Positions 43,526-54,721 of a DNA stretch of 64,000 nt are shown one piece after another. Numbering within the stretch: position 1 is the first letter of the stretch; each line of letters opens with the position of its first letter. The position numbers and the translations under genes were made by a program. The stretch is from Harmonia axyridis (Eukaryota; Arthropoda; Insecta; Coleoptera; Coccinellidae). The stretch is taken from the NCBI RefSeq assembly GCF_914767665.1, contig NC_059505.1, forward strand, positions 31,989,506-32,053,505, in the 5' to 3' direction. The notes beneath the pieces are model-generated. The model did not search any database. It saw nothing but the letters and a program-made list of their open reading frames with translations, and was not told where the DNA came from.

Positions 43526-44760
43526 GGTGTACAACTTTGTTTGAAATAGATGGCTGTAGCGGTAAGTGGTAGTCGAAATAAATAGATCGTAGATGTCATA
43601 CAATAAGCTCTTGTAAACAAAACGCTATCGAAATATTAGTCGATTTGTGTCTGCATCATAAAGTTCTCGTTTAAACATGTCAGCTTATACAAGCCAAATT
43701 CTCGTCATTTTCGGGAGGTTTTAATTTTCTGCTTCAATATGAAGAAATCTACGGCTGAGGCTCATCGATTGTTCTCAAATACCTATGGTAATTCCGATAT
43801 TAGTGAAAGAACGTGCCGAGATTGGTTTCAAAGCTTCAAGAACGGTGATTTCGGAGTCGAAGACCAGCATGGTGGTGGAAGAGAGAAAGTTTTCGAAGAT
43901 GCAGAATTGGGGGCATTACTTGATCAAGACTCGTGTCATACGCAACAAGAATTGGCAGAATCATTGGGAGTGGCTCAACAAACCATTTCAAAACGCCTGA
44001 AAGTCATGGTAATGATTCAGAAACAAGGAAATTGGGTGCCGTACGAGTTGAAGCAGAAATGATGAAAGGCTTTTGTTTGCTTTAGAACAGCTGCTTGCAA
44101 GGCAAAGACGGAAAGTGCATTTCTGAAGATGAATGGGTTCATTACGATAATTCCAAGAGCAGAAAATAATGGAAATATTCCGGCCATGCTTACACGTCGA
44201 CGTTCAAACCAAATATTCATTGTTCCAAGGTCATGCTCAGTATTTGTTGGAATCAGCTTAGCATAGTGTATTACAGGTATCTAAAACCGACTGAAACATT
44301 CACAGGCGATCGTTATCGAACGCAATTAATGCGTTTGAGCTGAACATTAAAAGACAAACGGCCTCAATAAAACGAGAGACATGATAAAGTGATTCTACAG
44401 CATGACAATGCTCGAGCCCATGTTGCGAAAGTGGTCAAGACATACTTGGGAACGATGAAATGGGGACTACTATCCGCCTTATTTTCCAGACGTTGCTCCC
44501 TCGGACTATCACTTGTTTCGATCAATGGCACAAGGCCTGGCTGACCATCACTTCTGGTCTTATGAAGAATCTTATGGATCGATTCGTGGATCACTTCAAA
44601 AGATGACCAGTTTTTTCAACGCGGGATTCGTACGCTGTCCGAAAGATGTGAGAAAGAAGTGGCCAGCGATGGACAATACTTCGAATCATAAATGTGTAAC
44701 CAGTTTTTTACAATAAAGCCACGAATTTCGGAAAAAATGACGGGAGCAAAGTTGTATTCC
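43526..44760 (+). mobile_element. Mariner family A, near full length (1235 bp, TA flanks)
   Basis: The left end GGTGTACAACTTTG and reversed right end GGAATACAACTTTGCTCCCG are imperfect inverted repeats; both ends abut TA. The leader is the same as in copies at 16261-16705 and 19439-20360. Length is typical for mariner. It is the most complete of the three, so it best shows what the others lost. Confidence 0.9.
43739..44716 (+). pseudogene. Mariner family A transposase, broken by frameshifts
   Basis: The first frame (107 codons from 43739) holds both helix-turn-helix regions: TAEAHRLFSNTYGNSDISER, DWFQSFKNGDFGVEDQHGGG, then TQQELAESLGVAQQTISKRL and QGNWVPYELK. After a stop at 44060 the protein continues only in shifting frames: a first-Asp region degraded near 44130, SYSMTMLEPMLRKW where a DNARPH-type block is expected (about 44395), PDVAPSDYHLFRSM (44490-44528, third catalytic Asp) and a normal C-terminus to 44716. 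No functional protein is possible. Confidence 0.88.
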
Positions 44761-45221
44761 TATGTTACGATGTATTTTTCAATAATTAATGAACTTTATA
44801 TGACGTGTTGTTGACGAGGTTGTTCTCAGATGATTTTTTAACCGCGTGCTCTACACCCTCTAACTCGAAAACGATTCAAGTTATTAAAAATTTTGGAGAC
44901 GAATCTTGATGGGAATTCAATCGTCTACGAAATTGGTCATGACACAAATAGCGAAAACCCCATAGGAAACGAGAAATTTGAAAAAAATTTTAAAATACCG
45001 ATTTTGTGACCTCTAACCTAAGATTTTAAATATAGCGAACAAGCTACCAGACAACTTTAAGGATGTCAAATGACAAACTTCTACGTGTTTATAACTGGGT
45101 ATCTCAAATTCCAAGCTGAACTACTAAGATGACCGAACTATTTCGGAAAAATCTGGAACACACTCGACCGCAGGGAATACGGGATTTCCTCGGAATTTCC
45201 CGGACAGATGGAAACATGCAA

Positions 45222-45660
45222 CATCTCGCGCAGCCCCGAATGACAGAAGTCGTTAAGTTCATTATGGATTGTCGGAATGGAAAGTTTGTTACAAAGTTTG
45301 ATCTCGAAGGGGGTGAGTTTTTCTTCGGCATTTGTCTCTGCTGAAAGTTTATTTCTTTGGAAGGGAGAGACTGTCCAATCTCATGAATTGCTTCTCTTCA
45401 TTAAAACTCGAAAGAGATTACCTCCAATTATATTTCGAACGAACTAGTTGGAACTCGATATCTCTCATTTCGGAAAATGAAGTTTCGAGAGCATTGTGAC
45501 TATAAAAAGGTCTTGGATTCGATTTCAGCTCAATTAGAGGATTCAGAGACGAAGTTTCAAAATTGTACTCCACTCATTCGAGTCATCCATTAATATTGAT
45601 TTATTATTTCCAGTAATGAACCTTTGGAATCGAATAAAATTAAAATGAAGGAAATTTCTT
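45222..45660. other. Unassigned spacer before the tandem array
   Basis: No gene or repeat is recognised. The small frame at 45129-45344 mostly reads through the direct repeat and has no motif. Confidence 0.3.
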
Positions 45661-47890
45661 CTACAAGCGTGCGCTTTCAACTCTTTTTCCACACGCAGTC
45701 ACAAAGAGTCAATTTCCACAAAGTGCGGGAAAAACACCTCCATATGCGTGAGGAGAAGAAATAGAAATGGATTTTGCGCACGCAAATATCAAAGAATGAA
45801 TTGAATTCTATCATGCCTCTATACACCAAACGACCGATTAACTTCAAAGATGAGAAAGCTATGGTAACGATATGCAGAATTATACGTCTGTCATTCATGA
45901 CATATTAATGAAAGCTTTTGAGTTTCTATTCATTTCAAGCGCTTGTAGAAGGAATATTGTTACTAACTCTTGCGGAGATGTCTTTCCCGCACTCAACTGC
46001 TTGAAACGATAGTTTCATGCGGGAAAGTACCACTTTCCGCACTTGTTAGGAGACTAACTATTTCCTACTAGCATTTCGAAAGTAATACATTCCACATGAA
46101 TTGACGTTTAAAAATTACGTTCCTTACTCATGTGGAAAGTGCCTTTTCCGCACTCGACAGCTTGATTGCAATCTCTTGCTGAAAAGTATCACTTTTCGCA
46201 CTTATTAGGAAAATAACTATTTTCTACAAGCGTGCGCTTTCAACTCTATTTCCGCACGCATTTTAAGTCACAAAGATTCACTTTCCCACAGTGCGGGAAA
46301 CACCCCTGCTATTTCTTTTCCGCACGCATATGCGTGCCGGAAAGAAATTGCAGTGGATTTTTCCGCTCGCAAATATTGAAGAATAAATTGAATTCTGTCA
46401 TGCCTCTATGGACCGAACGCCCAATTGAACGTCAAGGGTGAGATAACTTTGGTAATGACATGCAAAATTACGTCTGTCATTCATGTCTATGTGAATAATT
46501 AATCAAATCTTTTGAATTTCAATTACATTGTAGAGAAAATATTGTTCTAAACTCTTGCGAACATGTCTTTCCCGCACTCAACTGCTTGAAACGATAGTTT
46601 CATGCGGGAAAGTACCACTTTCCGCACTTGTTAGGAGACTAACTATTTCCTACTAGCATTTCGAAAGTAATACATTCCACACGCATTGACGTTTCTATTA
46701 TTATTATATTATATTATATTATAAAAGTAGCACTTTTTCAAACACGTACAAAAAAAGACCTGCTGTTCACTTTCCGCACGCATATGCATACGGAAAGTGA
46801 ATAGCAAGAGTTTTTTCCGCACGCAAATATTAAAGAATTACATCAATCATAATATTTTGGCATGTCTCTATGCTCCAATCATAAAATTCAAACTTTTCTC
46901 TTTGCGGCTGGGCGCACAATTTCTTATAACGTCAGTCGTTATCAAGACGAAAACTCTCCATGAAAGTGTTTCATTTACGCTAGTAGGAAAAATATTGTTC
47001 CTTATGTGGAAATGTGCCTTTTCCGCACTCGACAGCTTCACCGAACGACGCGAAGCGGAGTCAACTGCAGTCTCTTGCAGAAAAGGATCACTCTCCACAC
47101 TTATTAGGAAAATAACAATTTTTTTTACAAGCGTGTGCTCTCAACCCTTTTTCCGCACGCATTTGAAGTCGCAAAGAATCACTTTTTCATGAGGTGCTAT
47201 TCCTCGTCTGCACTCATATAAGTGAAAAATAGCAGCGGTTTTTTACGCAATATTAAAGAGTTAATTAAACTCTATCATGTCTCTATGCACCGAACGCCCA
47301 ATTAACGCCAATGATGAGATAACTGTGGTAACGAGTAACTACATGCAGAATTACGATATGAATAATTAATGAACATTAGAGTTCAAATTTATTTCATGCG
47401 CTCGTAGAAAAAGAAAAATGAAGCAAAAATTCTGTGGTAAATCCGTTCATTCTGCCACAACAAAAAGTGTGGAAATATTTCAGTTTCACACAGATTTTAT
47501 GGTTATATTTCATTATTATAGGTTTATACTCGAATTCATCTATTATCTGTCAAACTTGTGATAGAGCAAACAGTGCTGTGAATCAAAATTTTCTAATGCA
47601 AAAATCACTGAACGATATTTATAGAATCATTCCATTAATTCCAATAAAAATTCAGTGAATTCGAGAAAATAATGTGTAATTCTCGTACAGAAGGGTCATC
47701 CTGATACTCATTCATTAATTCATTTTTGATTCCGTGGAAGAATATCAATGCTTTCCACACTTTTATTATAAATTAACTATTTCCAAGCTCAACTACTGAA
47801 CTCCGCTTCGCATCGTTCGGGCAACGGCAGTTTTGTTTGGAAAAATTCTACTTTCTGCACTTATAACGAAAATAACTATTTCACTCTCCC
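45661..47890. repeat. Irregular tandem array, ~560-585-bp units (CTTTCCGCAC repeats)
   Basis: Units begin ACAAGCGTGCGCTTTCAACT at 45661-45663, 46225 and 47126, and share blocks in order: tttccgcacgca, agtcacaaag, cgcaaatatt.aagaa, catgcctctat...cgaacgcccaatt and tgcggaa. A partial unit lies at about 46745-46900 and a decayed one at 47740-47890. One 119-base block is identical at 45978-46096 and 46563-46681. Each unit contains several short inverted words (CCCGCA / TGCGGG; ttgaaac / gtttca). No ORF is shared. It resembles a complex satellite or a multiplied element. Confidence 0.8.
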
Positions 47891-48479
47891 TTCACAGATT
47901 ACGTTTTGAAATGTTTGAAAATCAAAAATCGAATATAGAAAATCCATTCTCCCGCTGACCAGAGTTTTTTCGGAAAGTATTGTAGCTATTGATTGGCTTG
48001 AAATTTGGTACAAAAATCAGATGTTGTATGACATTGATCTCCCTAGCGTGAGAACATGAACATGAGAACCAAATGTTGGAAAATTCAAATCCCCAAAAAT
48101 CGACTCCACAAAAAAGCGATATTCAAAATGTTTATTGCGAGAATTGTACTGAATAAAATATTTTTAACGAAAATTACTGAAACTCAATAGTATGAGAGTT
48201 ATGAATTTTTAGATATTTTCCTCTTACTTATCATTATTTTTATATCGAATATTTGAATCATAACCGGTCTACTAATGGAGACAGAAAACAAAAGAGATCT
48301 GCAAGATCAAAAATGGTCTGTTTTCAAAAATTAATTAATTCTTCTATTAATCAAGAAGAGAAAGAAATGAAGGTTATATGTTGAAATTCGTTTTAGATGA
48401 TTGGTTCGAATTTTCCACGAATTGTAATTTCATTGATACGAATATAAATATTTACTATTAATTATCTTTTTTTTTTCAG
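47891..48479. other. AT-rich DNA before the candidate micro-exon
   Basis: Nothing coding is recognised. Immediately before 48480 lies a strong pyrimidine tract with CAG. Confidence 0.3.
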
Positions 48480-48527
48480 GATTTCACGCTTCCCAATAGA
48501 ACTGATGGAAAAGTCGTGGTCTTAAAA
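48480..48527 (+). CDS. Candidate 48-base micro-exon of an unknown host gene
   Basis: A run of twelve pyrimidines and CAG (48466-48479) precedes a 48-base segment that is followed by GTATGT. The segment reads as 16 sense codons in phase 0 (DFTLPNRTDGKVVVLK) with no stop; it is slightly richer in GC than its flanks. Both splice sites are good and the length keeps frame. If real, the window here is intron of a larger plus-strand gene whose other exons are outside or unrecognised. I do not recognise the protein. A chance match of splice signals is quite possible. Confidence 0.35.
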
Positions 48528-49122
48528 GTATGTATTTGTGGATTTGTTTTCTTCGAAAATTGTTCTCGGTACAAAACAGTACTTTTAACTACTCACGAAA
48601 AAAAATTCAAATACTGAATAATCATAATAAATACAAATATAAGGAAGGTCATAAACCCCAAATATTTAAAATTTCGAATTTATCTATTAAAGATAGACGA
48701 AGTTTATTCAAATTATGCAATAAGGTGTTAGGTGTTGATACAACATTGTGTCTTATACATTTATTAATGAGTCTAGACATACTCCTCATTAGGTGATCAA
48801 CATCCTCCTGGGGGATCTCATTTCAGGCCACCTCAATCTCATGTCGTAGCACTGCCAGAGTTTGAGCTGGATCTGATAAATTGTTCAATTTTCTACCGAT
48901 CATGTTCCACGCGTTTTTAATTGGGAACAAATCCTGAGTTTATATTGGCCATGGCCTCAAATTATTTCCGATATCCTCGGAGTACTCAAACGTTACTCTT
49001 TCCACATGTTGTTGGTCAATATCCTTCTGGATGTTCGGTTTTGGATAGTCCAAAAATATGGAATATCATGTGATTCCATTATTCCTTTTATATGTAATGC
49101 TGCGAGGTCATGCTACCTTTTA

Positions 49123-49863
49123 CGAGGCGTGTATTTGAAGTAAGGTCTCCAAGACCATTGTATCGCCGCAAGTAGCGCTAGATGAAATCCGGCAACCCTG
49201 TTGTATACGTTAAGCCCCCCTCCACCAATCGACACCTGGTGGAGCTCTTTAGGACGCTCAGTCTTGACGTAGCAGCCATTTGCAATGGAAGTGCCGGTTG
49301 TCGCTCCCGCCAGGTGCGCGTACTCACCTGGCTGACAATTTTCGGTATTGCAGGTTATTCTCCAAAATTGAATGAATAGAGTCTCTACTGCACACATCTT
49401 GCAGTTTTTCGTCGAACTCATTGAGAGTCAACCTGCGATCTTTCAGCACAAGCGCCTCAACTTTCCGCACTGTTTCGTCCGAGTGTGACGGCCTGCCGCT
49501 GCGCTCCTCGTCGTGAATGTTTAGTCGGCCAGCAGAAAATTCTCTACACCATTTTCGAACGTTTTTCACGTCCAGACATTTCTCACCATACACTTCTTCC
49601 AATTGACGATGAATTTCTATAGGTGGAGTTTTTTTTTAGTGCAAAAACTTAATGACTGAACGTAACTCGCACCTGGTGGGAGCAACAACCGGCACTTCCA
49701 TTGCAAATGGCTGCTACGTCAAGACTGAGCGTCCTAATAAGCTCCACCAGGTGTCGATTGGTGGAGGGGGGCCTAACATATACAACAGTGTTGCCGGATT
49801 TCATCTAGCGCTACTTGCGGCGATACAATGGCCTTGGAGACCTTACTTTAATTACACGCCTTG
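49123..49863 (-). mobile_element. Mariner-type element with ~210-bp inverted repeats (741 bp, TA flanks)
   Basis: The ends CGAGGCGTGTATTTGAAG and, reversed, CAAGGCGTGTAATTAAAG are followed by nearly identical arms to about 49330 and from about 49665 (for example TAAGGTCTCCAAGACCATTG, GCTCCACCAGGTGTCGATTG). Both ends abut TA. The region between holds only a transposase N-terminus. The element is non-autonomous and relatively young, since the arms remain very similar. Confidence 0.88.
49324..49602 (-). pseudogene. Mariner-type transposase N-terminal fragment
   Basis: The minus-strand frame from 49602 reads EEVYGEKCLDVKNVRKWCRE and on to SAGRLNIHDEERSGRPS, then VEALVLKDRRLTLNEFDEKL: the helix-turn-helix region and the ERSGRPS hinge of a mariner/SETMAR-type transposase. 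The catalytic domain is deleted; the frame runs into the inverted repeat. Confidence 0.85.
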
Positions 49864-50129
49864 TATTAAAACTACAGATAATCTAGAGCCGTGAGCAGTG
49901 ACACTCTACACGATAATACCGAGTGGCCCCTCAACATAAAATTGGACATCACGGTATTCACCACGTCACCTTCTTACCTGTGAGTGACTGTGACGTTCAT
50001 GGCTACACAAAGTAGTTTCGCAAACCACTAGTTCGCGCAATTTTCCTAGTTGTAAAGGAACAATCTCACAAAGCTAGCAATTCTGAGTCTTGAAGAGGTG
50101 TTATTGTAAGAACTCCTCTTATGTACTAA

Positions 50130-50525
50130 GCTCTTTTTGTTCTCAAAACCATGTCTGACAATATCTCACATCTCACCACAACTTTTTTGCAGTCTAGCAC
50201 CAATATCGCGGTATGTAACCCAAAATTCGCCACTGTGTAGAATGCTGTCAACATTTAATTCTTTTTCATGTGATGTTGATATTTTCAATGTTCAACTCCA
50301 TGAATTGAAGAGAATTTTAAAATTAAAGTTGCCCTTTGTATTTTCAGTATGCTGATCATTTTCAGATAATGTTAAGTTTAATTTTTAGTTTATAGTTCAT
50401 AGCATAGCTTGAATTTTGTTTTCATTATTTCAATATCTTGTATGATATATTAATTGTCAAACTGTGAATGCTGTATTGGGGTTTACCTGTTTGTATTCCT
50501 ATTTGTCTTAAATAAATAAATAAAT
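50130..50525 (+). repeat. Probable LINE 3' UTR with (AAAT)n tail
   Basis: An AT-rich non-coding block ends tgtattcctatttgtcttaa followed by (AAAT)n at 50508-50533. This is the usual form of a 5'-truncated LINE 3' end. No coding part is retained. Confidence 0.45.
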
Positions 50526-51102
50526 AAAATAAATGATTTGTCCAGTCTCCCTTAGTCCAATTATTCATCCCCAATCAAACTCAGTTAATTGAAGATCATT
50601 TGAATTTCTTCAAATTCTGGTATCATCAACACTTGCAAACAATATTCATCGTCACAATTACTGACAATTCTGACCATATTGACCAAATTCAATCTATTAG
50701 CTATAACATAATAGTAAAAAGACTGGAAATTTGTATTCTAGTGATGATAAACTTGTATACCAAAAGTTATTGAAAACAAATCAATTTTAATGGGTATTCG
50801 GGTTTATATCTAACTACTGAAACCAACCGCTCTTTCCAAGAAGTCTAATGGAGCGAATATACCGAAATAAATTGGTTTTCAAAGTAGATAACGTTTTCCA
50901 TCAAAGCTTCCTCCCATTCCGTTCCAAAACTCAAAACATGGAACGAAGATGGAATTAATTTGAATTATATTTCCAACGGAAAGTAATTAGAAAATTGAGG
51001 ATGCCTAACTCCATTCATCCCGAAACCCGAAGAGGCATTCGTCAGAATCAGTCCGTGATTTTCTCTCGATAAAGTTAATTTTTCGAAGGAATTTTCTCTA
51101 AC
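50526..51102. other. Unassigned spacer before the second tandem array
   Basis: No gene or repeat is recognised. The sequence is AT-rich. Confidence 0.3.
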
Positions 51103-52770
51103 GACGGCATCCTTTGATAACCGTCTTCTCGATATCAAAGCCCTACAGACGAAACAGACCTGCTTGTAGCAGCTGAATAAAAAACATCAGATGGATTTAT
51201 CTGGTCTATTCTAAATAACGTTGCCTCGTCTCAGAATCTTCGTTGCACTGTGAACCATTGTCGTTCTCGAAGATCTCAAATCTCCCTCATTGTTACTGTT
51301 TGGATTTATTGTTTGGTTTGAACTACTTTGATACAAGGGAGTATTGTCTTATTCCTTACTGCAAAGAATCTTTCGAGTCTGCAAAATTACTCTTCTCGGA
51401 TTTAATTAAAACTATTGTATTCATTTTCGACCAAAACTCCTATCTGTAATTCGAGAAGGGATGGAATTGGATAAGATTGGAAAACAGTTCGGTTTTTAAA
51501 GCTGAATAAAAGCGGAAGTATCAATAAATGAGATCGCTACCGGTATACAAGTGTAGTTGCACTATTAGATTGATCGCAAGGACTTAACTTGAAAGATATG
51601 GGGGAATGGCTTCATATAAGATGGAATGATATTGCTCAATCTTACTTTTCTCTTACCAAATCATCCTTCGATTACTGTCTTCTGGATATCAAAGCCCTAT
51701 CGAAGAATTTATCCTTTTTGTAGCAGCTGAATGGAGAATCAATCAATCAATTATTCAGAGGGTGTATTCTTAATAACGTGGCTCGTCTCAGAATCTTCGT
51801 TGCACTCTAAATCATTATCCTTCTCGAAGATTTCAAATCTTCCTCATTGTTACTGTTTGGAATGATTGTTTGGTTCGAACTACAAAGATACAAGGCAGTA
51901 TTGTCTTCTGCCAAACTCCAAAGAATCTTGCTGAGTCGACAGAATTACTTTTCTCCAGTTTAATTAAAACTATTGTATTCATTATCGTCGAAAACTTCTA
52001 TCTGTAATTCGAGAAGAGATGAAAGTGGATAGAATCGAAATTCCGTTTGGTTTCTGAAGCTGGATAAAAACGGAAGTATCAATAAATGAGATCGCTACTG
52101 GTTTACAACTGTAGTTGCACTATTCTTATGCCGTTTGCTTTGATTGCAAGCAGTTAACTTGAGCCTCATAAGTGAATGGCTTCATATGGAATGGAACGAT
52201 ATTGCTAAATGGTGATTCTCTCAAACGAGAGCATCCTTTGATGACTGTCTTCTCGATATAAAAGCTCTACAAAAGAAACAGTTCTGTTTGTAGTAGCTGA
52301 TAGAATAACATCAGATTCATCTGGTGTATTCTAAATAACTTTGCCTCGTCTCAAAATCGTAGTTGCATTGAGGAGCATTGTCGTTCTTGAAGATTTCATA
52401 TCTCCCTCATTATCACTGTCTGGAATTATTGTTCGGTTGGAGAACTACGTAGATACAAGGGTGTATTGTCCTCTCTCAAACTGCAAATAATTTTTCGAGT
52501 CGGCAGAATTACTTTTTTCCGATTTCATTAAAACTATTGTATTCACTTTCGCCGAAAACTTCTATCGTTAATTCGAGAAGAAATGGAATTGGATAAGATC
52601 GGAAACCAGTTAGGATTTTAAGGCTGAATAAAAATGGAAGTATCAATAAATTAGATCGCTACTGGTATACAAGTGTAGTTTCACTATTTCAGACCGTTTA
52701 CATTGATCGCAAGCAGTTAACTCGAGTAGATGGCTTCATATTGGATGGTACGATATAGCTAAATACTTCT
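51103..52770. repeat. Tandem array of three ~557-bp units
   Basis: Units start near 51105, 51663 and 52220 with GGCATCCTTTGATAACCGTC, ATCATCCTTCGATTACTGTC and GAGCATCCTTTGATGACTGT. Each contains, in order, GATATCAAAGCCCTA, tttgtagcagctga, cctcgtctcagaatcttcgt, ccctcattgttactgtttgg, aattaaaactattgtattca, aattcgagaag, ggaagtatcaataaatgaga and tggcttcatat. Divergence between units is roughly 10-15 percent by eye. No ORF, no relation to the array at 45661-47890. Confidence 0.9.
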
Positions 52771-53165
52771 TTATTAGCTGGACTCTGTAGAACGTATCAT
52801 ATCGGCTACGAAACATTGTTGGTCTTATGCAAACCAACTTTCGACATTTGGATGTGGGTATCGATCGTCAGTAATCTTGGTCATGGTATGCTTGCAGTAG
52901 TCTATCGTTGTGATGACTTGATGGTCTTGAATGGCTAAAAAAACCTTCCTTTTCTGTATACATTGCACCTGAAGGAAGCCAATAGTTTGACGCTTCAATG
53001 TCGAACTGATCCTGATTCACCTCTTTGAAATATCTTTTGTGCAGGGGCTTCTCTCTCCATCTTTGTAGTTTTTCTTGGTTTGTCTGATGGTTTTATGAAA
53101 ATTGCTCCTGTGAAGGAGGTGTTGATTAATCTGCTTCACACAGTATTTTGTAGACCTCTGATGTA
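52771..53165. other. Spacer, nothing recognised
   Basis: No gene; ends at the TA that flanks the following foldback. Confidence 0.3.
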
Positions 53166-54721
53166 CAGTGCATCCCATTTTGGGTGAGACAGCCAGGTTT
53201 CTCGCTTGTTATTTAAGATAGAGCCTTCTGGTTTTCACGTTCCTGTCCTACTTTTTCGTGAAACTCAAGTTGGTCTAATCAGATTTTGCATAACTGTTTC
53301 CGTTCAAGAGATACAGGGTGATTTTGGAAATTGATACTTTTGGGACCCCTTCTTTATCTCCGAAGTTATTAGAAAAAATGCTGAGGTAAAAACTATGTCT
53401 GAATCAGAATTCTGTGTAGAATCCAGTGGCGTACTCAATTTTTTTTTTCGGGGTATGGTTTTGAATATTCAACACAAACCTATATTTTTTTCAATGGAAC
53501 ACCCTATATATCATTACTTCGTTGAATTCGTTATTTTTTTCCTTTCAAAATGATATATGATACTATATAGGTAGGATGGTCAGAAATGTTAAAAAAACAC
53601 TGAAACATCAAATAATGATGATTTTTTGTTAATGAGCAATGGATTTTCCATATGAAAAAAAGGATTAATTGGATAATTTCCATTTGTGATTTTTATTTAT
53701 AGTAGAGTAAGCAAACAAGTATAATACACTCATCACAAATATGAAAAACAAAACGGAGGTACCTTCCTAATAGCAACAAATAAATAATACAAAAATTCAT
53801 AAACATTGCATGATATCTTACAGCTTGAACTGTTCAAATTGCTGTCCATTTTCCCTAATACATATAATATACTACAGTAAAAGACATAACAGTCTCGAAG
53901 AACTTCGGGCATCAAGAGAGGCAGGTTTCCAGGATTTACAAAACCGCCCTTTTATAATATTAAATGCACTCAGGCGTATTGAAAAGTTTTGTCAATTATG
54001 TATTAGAGGAAAATGGACAGTAATTTGAACAGTTTAAGCTGTAAGATATCATGCAATGTTTATGAATTTTTGTATAATTTATTTGTTGCTATTAGGAAGG
54101 TACCTCCGTTTTGTTTTTCATATTTGTGATGAGTGTATTATATTTGTTTGCTTACTCTACTATAAATAAAAATCACAAATGAAAATTATCCAATTAATCC
54201 TTTTTTTCATATGGAAAATCCATTGCTCATTAACAAAAAATCATCATCATTATTTGATGTTTTAGTGTTTTTTTAACATTTCTGACCATCTATATATGAT
54301 GATCTGATATATGATACTATATAGTATCATATATCATTTTGAAGGGAAAAAAATAACGAATTCAACGAAGTAATGATATATAGGGTGTTCTATTGAAAAA
54401 AATATAGGTTTGTGTTGAATCTTCAAAACCATACCCCGAAAAAAAAAATTGAGTACGCCACTGGATTCTACGCAGAATTCTGATTCAGACGTAGTTTTCA
54501 GCTCAGCATTATTTCTAATAATTGCGGAGATAAAGAAGGGGTCCGAAAAGTATCAATTTTCAAAATCACCCTGTATCTTTTGAACGGAAACAGTTATGCA
54601 AAATCTGATTAGACCAACTTGAGTTTCACGAAAAAGTAGGACAGGAACGTGAAAACCGCAAGGCTCTATCTTAAATAACAAGCGAGAAACCTGGCTGTCT
54701 CACCCAAAATGGGATGCACTG
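53166..54721. mobile_element. 1556-bp foldback element with ~700-bp arms (TA flanks)
   Basis: The left end CAGTGCATCCCATTTTGGGT and its exact reverse at the right end both abut TA. The arms (53166-53863 and 53998-54721) match almost base for base through long AT-rich sequence; the only sizeable difference is near 54285-54340, where the right arm has gained a 32-bp perfect palindrome. The central 134 bases contain no intact frame. The TA target suggests the Tc1/mariner superfamily. The single-stranded form would fold into one 700-bp hairpin. Confidence 0.92.
54305..54336. repeat. 32-bp perfect palindrome in the right arm
   Basis: TGATATATGATACTAT is followed directly by its own reverse complement. 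The left arm has only the single half (tgatatatgatactatatag near 53551), so this arose after the arms formed. Confidence 0.9.

Larger units (their letters stand above)
43012..45221. mobile_element. Foldback element flanked by 80-bp direct repeats, with a mariner in its centre
   Basis: Direct repeats of about 80 bases (43012-43091 and 45142-45221, starting TTCGGAAAAA and ending GGAAACAT..CAA) enclose inverted arms (about 43095-43525 and 44764-45135; shared tgggtatctcaaa, ctgtcaaa, gattttgtgacc and cgaaaac blocks). The centre is occupied by the mariner at 43526-44760, a later insertion that replaces or fills the spacer. The arms are diverged. Frame 43048-43365 crosses an arm and has no family motif. 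Confidence 0.65.
48768..50040 (-). pseudogene. Tc1-like transposase relic, split by a mariner insertion
   Basis: On the minus strand, 49108-48768 reads GSMTSQHYI (49110), then VERVTFEYSEDIGNNLRPWP, IKNAWNMIGRKLNNLSDPA and IPQEDVDHLMRSMSRL, the C-terminal half of a Tc1-like transposase with its SPD.NPIE block degraded. The segment upstream of the insertion (50040-49866) shows weak matches to the region before it. The mariner at 49123-49863 sits between them at a TA. Many stops. Confidence 0.65.
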
